Position numbers and translations under genes: made by a program. Under the pieces are notes generated by a model. That model was not told the origin of the DNA and searched no databases. It saw only the letters and a list, made by a program, of their open reading frames with translations. 64,000 bases of DNA from Streptomyces chartreusis. Lineage in GTDB: Bacteria > Actinomycetota > Actinomycetes > Streptomycetales > Streptomycetaceae. Positions 41,885 through 48,517 of this stretch are shown here, piece by piece. The stretch spans positions 9,734,001 to 9,798,000 of the forward strand of contig NZ_CP023689.1 of assembly GCF_008704715.1 (NCBI RefSeq). The letters are read 5' to 3'. The stretch's first letter is position 1. Each line of letters starts with the position of its first letter.

Positions 41885-43030
41885 ATGAGCGCTCTGCACG
41901 ACACCCTGCACCGGTACGTCGACGACGGGACGGTGCCGGGCGCCGTCGGCCTCGTGGCCCGTGGCGAGGACGTGGAGGTGGTGACCGCCGGTTCGGTGGA
42001 CTTCGACGGCACCGCCCCCATGGCGAGGGACTCACTCTTCCGGATCGCGTCCATCACCAAGCCCATCACGGCGGCCGCCGTTCTGATCCTGGTGGAGGAG
42101 GGGCGACTCGCTCTGGAGACGCCGGTCGAGGAATGGCTGCCGGAGCTCGCGAAGCCGAGCGTGGTGCGCACGCCCGACGCGGCAGTCGAGGACGTCGTCC
42201 CCGCGGTCCGTCCGATCACCGTCGAAGACCTGCTCAGCTCCCGCACCGGCTGGGGCTTCCCTTCCGACTTCTCACTCCCGGCCGTGCAGTCCCTGTTCAC
42301 GGTGCAGAAGGACGGCCGCGCCCTACAGGACTGGCCCGACGCGGACACCTGGCTGAGCCTCCTCGCACAGGTACCGATGCTCCACCAGCCTGGAGACGCC
42401 TGGCTGTACGGCACCTCGTCCGACCTCCAGGGCATCCTGGTCGCCCGTGCGTCGGGCCGCACACTCCCCGACTTCCTTGCCGAACGGATCTTCGAGCCGC
42501 TGGGCATGACCGACACGGCCTTCGAGGTGACCGAGTCGAAGCGGCACCGCTTCACCTCGCTCTACACCCCGACCCCCGACGGCCCTCCGCAACTGACGGA
42601 CACCCCCGACGGGCTGTGGAGCCGCCTCCCACGCTTCCACTCGGGCGGCGGCGGCCTCGTCTCCACGGCCGACGACTGGCTGGCCTTCGCCCGCATGCTG
42701 CTGAACAGCGGCGAGGGCAACGGCCACCGCATCCTCACCCCCACCTCGGTCAGCCGCATGACGACCAACCACCTCACGGCCGAGCAGCGCGCCGACGCCA
42801 CGCTCTTCCTGGAGGGGCAGGGCTGGGGCTACGGCGGCCAGGTCGACGTCACCCCGGCCGACCCCTGGAACGTCCCCGGCCGCTACGGCTGGGTGGGCGG
42901 CACCGGCACGACGGCGAACATCGTCCCGACCACGGGAACGATCGCGATCATGCTCACCCAGGTGGGGATGACGAGCCCGACACCGACGCCACTGATGCGG
43001 GACTTCTGGCGGAGCGCGGCGGGGAGCTAG
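41885..43030 (+). CDS. Beta-lactamase-family serine hydrolase
   Basis: A 381-residue class C beta-lactamase/esterase-fold protein without signal peptide. The nucleophile is in SITK (S-x-x-K, about residue 57) and the second motif is YGTS in place of Y-x-N; the third is a Gly-rich GWVGGTGT region. Such cytoplasmic members are usually esterases or D-aminopeptidases rather than true beta-lactamases. ATG 41885 follows GGAAGG. Confidence 0.85.
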   Translation: MSALHDTLHRYVDDGTVPGAVGLVARGEDVEVVTAGSVDFDGTAPMARDSLFRIASITKPITAAAVLILVEEGRLALETPVEEWLPELAKPSVVRTPDAAVEDVVPAVRPITVEDLLSSRTGWGFPSDFSLPAVQSLFTVQKDGRALQDWPDADTWLSLLAQVPMLHQPGDAWLYGTSSDLQGILVARASGRTLPDFLAERIFEPLGMTDTAFEVTESKRHRFTSLYTPTPDGPPQLTDTPDGLWSRLPRFHSGGGGLVSTADDWLAFARMLLNSGEGNGHRILTPTSVSRMTTNHLTAEQRADATLFLEGQGWGYGGQVDVTPADPWNVPGRYGWVGGTGTTANIVPTTGTIAIMLTQVGMTSPTPTPLMRDFWRSAAGS

Positions 43031-43253
43031 GGACCGTCGGCCACGTCGGCGGGCTTCAGGTACGCGGCCGCTGTGCCACCGGCCCTTCTGGAATACCGTT
43101 GCCGAGCAACGAAAGGCCAACTAGATTCTCCGAGCCGTCCGCGTCACCCCCGGACCGGCACCGTCGACGAGGAGGTGTGGAGCACATGCGCAGGAGTGCC
43201 CAGCAGTACAGCCCGCGTACCGACCCTAACCACCTCCTCACGACGGAGACACC

Positions 43254-44135
43254 TTGTCGCTTCGCATCACCCCACTGACCGACCCCGACGACGGGCCGCG
43301 CAGCCGGTCGCTCGTCTGGCTGGCGTCCGACGCCGCCTCCATCCCGCTCGGGACGGCCTTTCTGCGCCTGCACGCCGATTCCGGACAGAAGCACCTGGCC
43401 GAACTGACGCTCCAGGTCCATCCCGCCGAGCGGCGCAAGGGCGTCGGTTCGCGGCTCCTCGATGCCGCCGTGGCAGCCGCCCGGGACGCCGGCCGACGCT
43501 GCGTCATAGCGCAGGCCGACGCCGGATCGCCCGGCGACGGCTTCCTGGCGGCGGGCGGGTTCCACAAGGTCCTCACCCTGCGGTTCTCCCGCCTGCCACT
43601 GGCCGACGTGGACACCGCCGCTCTCACCGAGATCATCGAGCGACCGCATCCGGGCTACCGACTGGCCCACTGGCAGGGAACCGTCCCCGACGACCTGGCG
43701 CACACCTTCGCGGCTTCGCGTCGTGCCATGGACGACATGCCCATGGACGACACCGACTACGGCACCGTGACCTGGGACGTGGACCGGGTCCGAGCAGTGG
43801 CCAAGGTCGTCGAGCAGCGCGGCGACCATCTGCACACCGTCGTCGCCATCGACACCGCCACCGGCTCGATCGCCGGATTCACCGAACTCGTCATCCCGGG
43901 CGACGGCACGGGCGATGCCCAGCACTACGGCACCGGCGTACTGCCCGAACACCGCGGCCACGATCTCGGCCGCTGGATGAAGGCCGGGTCGATCCGACAG
44001 GCACACGGGAACTATCCGAACCTCGGCGGCCTCCTGACCGACACCGCCGACAGCAACACACACATGAGACGCATCAACGACGGCCTCGGCTACACACCCA
44101 CGCACACAACCCACCAGCACCAACTCGACCTCTAG
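43254..44135 (+). CDS. Two-domain GNAT-family N-acetyltransferase
   Basis: A 293-residue protein with two GNAT folds. The first has the acetyl-CoA loop LTLQVHPAERRKGVGSRLLDAA; the second has YGTGVLPEHRGHDLGRWMKAGSI. The arrangement resembles mycothiol-synthase-like tandem acetyltransferases, but the acceptor is unknown. I take the TTG at 43254, which follows GGAGACACC. A 17-base terminator hairpin lies ten bases after the stop. Confidence 0.83.
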   Translation: MSLRITPLTDPDDGPRSRSLVWLASDAASIPLGTAFLRLHADSGQKHLAELTLQVHPAERRKGVGSRLLDAAVAAARDAGRRCVIAQADAGSPGDGFLAAGGFHKVLTLRFSRLPLADVDTAALTEIIERPHPGYRLAHWQGTVPDDLAHTFAASRRAMDDMPMDDTDYGTVTWDVDRVRAVAKVVEQRGDHLHTVVAIDTATGSIAGFTELVIPGDGTGDAQHYGTGVLPEHRGHDLGRWMKAGSIRQAHGNYPNLGGLLTDTADSNTHMRRINDGLGYTPTHTTHQHQLDL

Positions 44136-44144
44136 CGGCGCACC

Positions 44145-44182
44145 GACGGGCCGGACGAGGGAACGCCCTCGTCCGGCCCGTC
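44145..44182. terminator. Strong bidirectional terminator hairpin
   Basis: Perfect 17-base stem, GACGGGCCGGACGAGGG with CCCTCGTCCGGCCCGTC, around the loop AACG. It sits between the convergent GNAT and alpha/beta hydrolase genes, four bases from the latter's stop. Confidence 0.9.
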
Positions 44183-44186
44183 AGAC

Positions 44187-45068
44187 TCAGCCGGTGTGGT
44201 CCTCCACGGCATCGAGCAGTTCGGGCCAGAGCGCGCGCGGGCGGTCGTGGCCCATGTCGGGGACCAGGAGGAGTCGGGCGCCGGGCACCAGCTCTGCGGT
44301 GCGTCGCCCGCCGCTGGGGTCGATCAGTGTGTCGTCCAGGCCGTGGATCACCAGCGTGGGCACGCGGAGTTCGCGGAGCGCGTCCGCGCGCGAGCCGCTG
44401 AGGATCATCGCTCCGAGCTGTCGGCCGATGCCGGCGGGGTAGTAGGCGCGGTCGTAGCTGGCGGCCGCCAACTCACGCAGCACCGCGGCGTCGCCGTAGC
44501 GTTTGGAGGCCCACACCAGTTCGTTCTCGGCCGCCGCGATGTAGCCCTCGCGGTCTGCGGGCTTCGGGCCGAACAACACAGCCTGAGCTTCGGGGCTGGG
44601 CTGACCGTAATCGCTCTCGCCGGTCGAGGACATCATGGACGTCAGGGTCAGCACCCGCTCGGGGTGGGCGATGGCCATGGTCTGGGCGATCATTCCGCCC
44701 ATCGAGGCGCCGACCACGTGAGCGCGTTCGACGCCGAGCGCGGTGAGCAGGCCGAGGGCGTCGTCGGCCATGTCCTGGAGCCGGTAGGGCACCATCGCGA
44801 GGGCGGCGGGAATGTCGCCCGAGCTCACGGCGGCGATGAACTTCCCCATGTCGACGGGGTGATCGTCGAACTTGGTGGACAACCCGCAGTCGCGGTTGTC
44901 GTACCGGATCACATAACGCCCACGGTCGGCCAACGCACGGCAGAAGTCCTCGTGCCAGGCGAGCATCTGGGCACCGAAGCCCATGACAAGCAGAACGGGG
45001 CTGTCTCCGGGGTCGCCAAAGGTCTCGTAGGCGATGGACACCCCGGGCGACACGTCAACGATCGGCAT
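44187..45068 (-). CDS. Alpha/beta fold hydrolase
   Basis: A 293-residue hydrolase starting MPIVDVSPGVSIAYETFGDPGDSPVLLVMGFG. The nucleophile elbow is GASMGG, RYDNRDCGLST is typical of this subfamily, and the acid and His are in HGLDDTLIDP and DMGHDRP. It resembles the many actinobacterial hydrolases annotated as esterase or haloperoxidase-like. ATG 45068. Confidence 0.87.
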   Translation of the reverse strand: MPIVDVSPGVSIAYETFGDPGDSPVLLVMGFGAQMLAWHEDFCRALADRGRYVIRYDNRDCGLSTKFDDHPVDMGKFIAAVSSGDIPAALAMVPYRLQDMADDALGLLTALGVERAHVVGASMGGMIAQTMAIAHPERVLTLTSMMSSTGESDYGQPSPEAQAVLFGPKPADREGYIAAAENELVWASKRYGDAAVLRELAAASYDRAYYPAGIGRQLGAMILSGSRADALRELRVPTLVIHGLDDTLIDPSGGRRTAELVPGARLLLVPDMGHDRPRALWPELLDAVEDHTG

Positions 45069-45199
45069 GCGGGGAGCATGCCATGATCGGCGTGCGGAGC
45101 ACACTCGGATTTATCCCGTGTGACCTGCGACCTTCCTTCGGGGCACAGTAGTTGGAGAGCTCCCGGGCATGGTGCCGGTCTCGGCGATACGGTGGCGCC

Positions 45200-45553
45200 A
45201 TGAGTGATCACTCCGAAGCGCCTGTCATGCCCATCGAGGCCTTTGAACCCCCTTACTACGTAGCCGTGTTCACCACAGTGCGAACCCAGGAACAGAGCGG
45301 CTACAGCGAGACCAATGCACGCATGGAAGAGCTGGTGAAGGACATCCCTGGGTACCTCGGGATGGACCACGCCCAGACTCCCGGCGGGCTGGGCATCACC
45401 GTCGGGTACTTCCGCGACGCCGAGGCTCTCACGGAGTGGCGGACCAACGCCGAGCACCGGGCGGCGCAAGAGCGTGGGCGAGCCGAGTGGTACCAGAGCT
45501 ACACGCTGCACGTGGCCAAGGTGGAGCGTAGCCACGGGTTCCTGCGCGCGTAA
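45200..45553 (+). CDS. Antibiotic-biosynthesis-monooxygenase (ABM) domain protein
   Basis: A 117-residue ferredoxin-like ABM domain protein: YYVAVFTTVRTQEQSGYSETNARMEELVKDIPGYLGMDHAQTPGGLGITVGYFRDAEALTEWR, followed by EHRAAQERGRAEWYQSYTLHVAKVER. These proteins are small homodimers, some with heme-degrading or quinone-forming activity. No biosynthetic cluster surrounds it. ATG 45200. Confidence 0.85.
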   Translation: MSDHSEAPVMPIEAFEPPYYVAVFTTVRTQEQSGYSETNARMEELVKDIPGYLGMDHAQTPGGLGITVGYFRDAEALTEWRTNAEHRAAQERGRAEWYQSYTLHVAKVERSHGFLRA

Positions 45554-45650
45554 ATCAGGTGGGTCCCGGGCTGATCGGCGCGGCGGTGCTGTCACAGATG
45601 GGGAGGCTGTCTTGTCCTTGCTCTGAACAGTCCCTGTTTGGAGGCGAGAG

Positions 45651-46061
45651 ATGAGTGCTGAGCATGTGCAGTTGCCGCCGGGCGTCGAGGTGGTCTCGAC
45701 GCGGTCAGAGGCGGCGGCCTGGATCCCGGCGGGCGCTGAGGCCAGGACGATCCGGGTCACCCTGTCGCCCGGCGATCCCGGCGCGCCGCCGCACCGGCAC
45801 CCCGGCCCGGTCTTCGGCTACGTCACCGAGGGCGAGATCCTCTTCGAGCTGGAGGGGCAGGAGCCCAGGGTGCTCAAGGCCGGCGACGCCCTGTTCGAGC
45901 CCGGGGGTGATGTGATCCATTACCAGGGCGCCAATAACCTCCCTGATGCGCAGTCACAACTGGTGGTGACGATGTTCGCGCCGCCCGGCACGCCGATTCT
46001 GACAGTGGTCGGCGCGCAGGAACTGGCGGAGCGACGGCATCTGCGGGTCACGCAATACTGA
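45651..46061 (+). CDS. Cupin-domain protein
   Basis: A 136-residue single-cupin protein. Motif 1 reads PHRHPGPVFGYVTEGEILFELEG (His, His, Glu metal ligands), and motif 2 reads LKAGDALFEPGGDVIHYQGANN. It is probably a metal-binding small enzyme or sensor of unknown substrate. ATG 45651 follows GGAGGCGAG. Confidence 0.85.
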   Translation: MSAEHVQLPPGVEVVSTRSEAAAWIPAGAEARTIRVTLSPGDPGAPPHRHPGPVFGYVTEGEILFELEGQEPRVLKAGDALFEPGGDVIHYQGANNLPDAQSQLVVTMFAPPGTPILTVVGAQELAERRHLRVTQY

Positions 46062-46091
46062 GCAGCGGAATCGCGCCGACGCCTGCTTCGC

Positions 46092-46107
46092 TCAGCCCGC
46101 ACGGGCT
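46092..46107. terminator. Weak hairpin between convergent genes
   Basis: CAGCCC and GGGCTG pair around GCAC between the cupin gene and the leftward hypothetical gene. It is short, so only tentatively a terminator. Confidence 0.3.
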
Positions 46108-46192
46108 GGGGGTTACTGCTGGTGTCGGCGCGGTCCTCTGCCTCGCTCGGATGGGAATTGACGCACAGGTGGTCAGTCCCCCTGATCCAGTG

Positions 46193-46813
46193 TCAGGAAC
46201 GGAAGCCGATGACCCCGAACCCCGGTCGTTCCTGTGCGTGCCTCATCCAGCCGATGCACTGCATGACGGCGTCCACCACCTCGGGCTCCAACGGCGGTGC
46301 TTCGCCCGACTCGTCGACCGCCCGCTTGGTCGCCTCGAACTGCTCCAGAGCCTGGGCGATCTGACCGGGCGTCCACTCGCCGCAGCCCGGGGTGAAGGTG
46401 TACGGCAGTGGCGAGGGCAGGCCGCCGAAGCTGAACTCCTCGACGGACACCGCGGTGATGCCGAGAGCCTTCAGGCCCTGGTCGACGACCGAAAGCCAGT
46501 CCCCGCGATGCGGGGTGAAGCTGCTGTTGTCCAGGAACGAGCCGGTGAGGGAACACAGCCGCTTGTAGGCATAGCCGTACTGAAAGGCGTGGTCCTCGTC
46601 GCCGCTGAAGGGCCCGCCATGGACGACCGCCCGCAGTGCCTCGTACGCCTTGGGGGCACCCTGCTCGATCTCGTAGCTGAAGTAGTCGTCGTCGCGAGCC
46701 AGGTCCTCCCCGAACCTGTCGTTGATCACTTCCAGCAGCTGGTCGTCACGGGATCCGACCAGGGCACGCGTCGCGGCGACATCGAGCAAGTAGACACTCA
46801 GAGAAGAACTCAT
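46193..46813 (-). CDS. Conserved hypothetical protein (possibly DUF7691)
   Basis: A 206-residue soluble protein: LSVYLLDVAATRALVGSRDDQLLEVINDRFGEDLARDDDYFSYEIEQGAPKAYEALRAVVHGG, FQYGYAYKRLCSLTGSFLDN, and GCGEWTPGQIAQALEQFEAT. I recall this pattern from an actinobacterial family possibly catalogued as DUF7691; function unknown. Its ATG overlaps the LRV-repeat gene stop (ATGA), so the two are co-translated. Confidence 0.7.
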   Translation of the reverse strand: MSSSLSVYLLDVAATRALVGSRDDQLLEVINDRFGEDLARDDDYFSYEIEQGAPKAYEALRAVVHGGPFSGDEDHAFQYGYAYKRLCSLTGSFLDNSSFTPHRGDWLSVVDQGLKALGITAVSVEEFSFGGLPSPLPYTFTPGCGEWTPGQIAQALEQFEATKRAVDESGEAPPLEPEVVDAVMQCIGWMRHAQERPGFGVIGFRS

Positions 46814-48333
46814 AGGACGAACCTACGGGATGCCACTGACAGCACCGTGGGAGCCAGTGAGGGGTTGGAGGCTGCCGCCTCCGCCACCCGCTCGTTGTTG
46901 TCGGTGAGGAGTTCCGCGATGACTGTCGGGGGCAGGTTCGGGTGGGTGGCGGCCAGGGGTCGGGCCCGCTCGTCGGTCAGGCAAGCCAGCAGCGCGGGTG
47001 CCGGGGTGTGCGGGTGCCGGGCGATTTCGCGGAAGGCCTTCCGCACCGGAGGCTGGTGCCGGGTCAGTTCCTCCAGCAGGGCGGGCGAGGCATCCGGGTT
47101 GGCCGCCGCTTTGGCCACCACCTGGACTCCGTGGCGGGCGACCATGGCGCGCAGGTGGGCGTCGGAGAGGCCCGGGTGGGGCGCGACGGACTTGGCCACC
47201 TTGGCGTCGGGGTCGGCGGCCAGCGCGTCGCGGATCGCGGCTGGCAGGTCACGCCGTTGCGCCACGAGCATCCGTACGGCCGGATCGGGTGATACGGCCA
47301 GCCGCGCCGTCTCATCCGGGGAGGCGGCCGCGATCCGCGGCAGCAGGGTTGAACCGATCCTGGTCGCTCGCGCCAGGTCGGCCAGCACGTCGAGCGGCAC
47401 GTTCGGATTGTGGGCGAGTCGGCGCTGCACGTCGTGGCCGCGGTCGGCGGCCAGCGTACGGATGAGGGTGTCGTCGATCGCTGGATTCTCGGCGAGATCG
47501 GCCCGGACCCCGGGGATGGGGTCCTTGGCGAGTCGTGCCCCCACGCTCGGCGGCAGATCCGGTCGGATTGCGAGGGCGCTGCGCAGCAGCATGGAGGGGT
47601 GATCGGCGAAGCGGACGGCGGCGTCGATCGGGGTGGCAAGGTTGAGCAGCGCCATGCGCTGGATCTCGTGCACGGTCGACTGGTGAGAACCGTCGCAGGC
47701 GGCGCCCGCGAGTAGATCGCACTCAGGCCGTTGGCAGGACGACTCGTGCACGAACGGCGTTTCCTCGCGGTCGCAGACCAGGCACCGCTGCGCCGGTGGG
47801 ATCCCTTCCCCGGTGATCAGCGTCTCCAGCACAGTCGGCGGCGTCGACTCGTTGGCCGCCGCCGAGCGGCGTACCTCTGCGTGGGGGTGGCGTGCGAGCC
47901 TGGCGGCCGTGTCGGAGGTGGTCCACAGTGCGAGTTCCGCGACCACCTGGATGTCCGGGTCGGCGGCGAGTGTCCGTATGACGTCGGGTGGTAGGTCGGG
48001 GCAGGCGGCGAGTTTCTCGCGGACCCGGGTGGCTGGGTGGGTTGCCAGGAAAGGAGTCCACTCCTGGCGGCCGGCTCCTTCGTCGAGGAGGGCGAGCGCG
48101 GCGTAGGGCTGGGCGGCGGGATCGATGTCGTCCGCGGTCAGCCTGCCCTCGTATGCCAGTTGGACGGCGATCTCGTCGCCGCGAGCGGCCAGCGTGGTCA
48201 GCTGCGCGGGAGTGAGGTCCGTGCGTGCGGCGAGCTCGCTGCTGAGGTCGGTGTCGGCGATGGTGATGAGCCGGTCGATCAGTTCGGGTGGCAGGGACGG
48301 GTTGGCGGCGAGTCCGTGCAGGACGTGGTTCAC
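46810..48333 (-). CDS. Leucine-rich-repeat-variant (LRV) protein with central Cys cluster
   Basis: A 507-residue alpha-solenoid of about 24-residue repeats: LAANPSLPPELIDRLI, ARTDLTPAQLTTLAARGD, LAENPAIDDTLIRTLAADRGHDVQRRLAHNPNVPLDVLADLA and many more. This is the LRV repeat pattern. In the middle, Cys184, Cys187, Cys200, Cys205 and Cys213 form a compact cluster; the Azotobacter LRV protein carries an iron-sulfur cluster, so a metal or Fe-S site is plausible. GTG 48333 is preferred: AGGA lies seven bases upstream. It is coupled to the hypothetical gene downstream. Confidence 0.8.
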   Translation of the reverse strand: MNHVLHGLAANPSLPPELIDRLITIADTDLSSELAARTDLTPAQLTTLAARGDEIAVQLAYEGRLTADDIDPAAQPYAALALLDEGAGRQEWTPFLATHPATRVREKLAACPDLPPDVIRTLAADPDIQVVAELALWTTSDTAARLARHPHAEVRRSAAANESTPPTVLETLITGEGIPPAQRCLVCDREETPFVHESSCQRPECDLLAGAACDGSHQSTVHEIQRMALLNLATPIDAAVRFADHPSMLLRSALAIRPDLPPSVGARLAKDPIPGVRADLAENPAIDDTLIRTLAADRGHDVQRRLAHNPNVPLDVLADLARATRIGSTLLPRIAAASPDETARLAVSPDPAVRMLVAQRRDLPAAIRDALAADPDAKVAKSVAPHPGLSDAHLRAMVARHGVQVVAKAAANPDASPALLEELTRHQPPVRKAFREIARHPHTPAPALLACLTDERARPLAATHPNLPPTVIAELLTDNNERVAEAAASNPSLAPTVLSVASRRFVL

Positions 48334-48384
48334 GGGCACATCCTGGTCGGACTTCCGCCGGATCGCTCGTGGATTTCGAGGTGA

Positions 48385-48416
48385 GGGCGCGCCTGCGCGG
48401 CCGCGCAGGCGCGCCC
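48385..48416. terminator. 32-bp perfect palindrome, probable terminator
   Basis: GGGCGCGCCTGCGCGG is followed immediately by its exact reverse complement CCGCGCAGGCGCGCCC. It lies 84 bases past the stop of the large secreted protein and just before the LRV gene start, both on the minus strand. Confidence 0.75.
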
Positions 48417-48437
48417 CTTCCTTGCCGCTGCTCATGG

Positions 48438-48517
48438 CTCAGCGACTCCACGCCGCTGCTCAGAGCTCAGCGGCTCCACCCGGCTTCTTGCCGATCCTCC
48501 TAACTCAGCGGCTCCAC
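48438..48517. repeat. Three dispersed copies of a 14-bp motif at the gene end
   Basis: CTCAGCGACTCCAC (48438-48451), CTCAGCGGCTCCAC (48466-48479) and CTCAGCGGCTCCAC (48504-48517). The last copy includes the final codons of the large secreted protein, and copies two and three share flanking CCGG. This suggests partial duplication of the gene's 3' end. Confidence 0.65.

Noticed and set aside
41885-43030. Annotation as a true beta-lactamase resistance gene
   Set aside because: No export signal and YGTS in place of Y-x-N; the esterase/peptidase branch of the fold is more likely.
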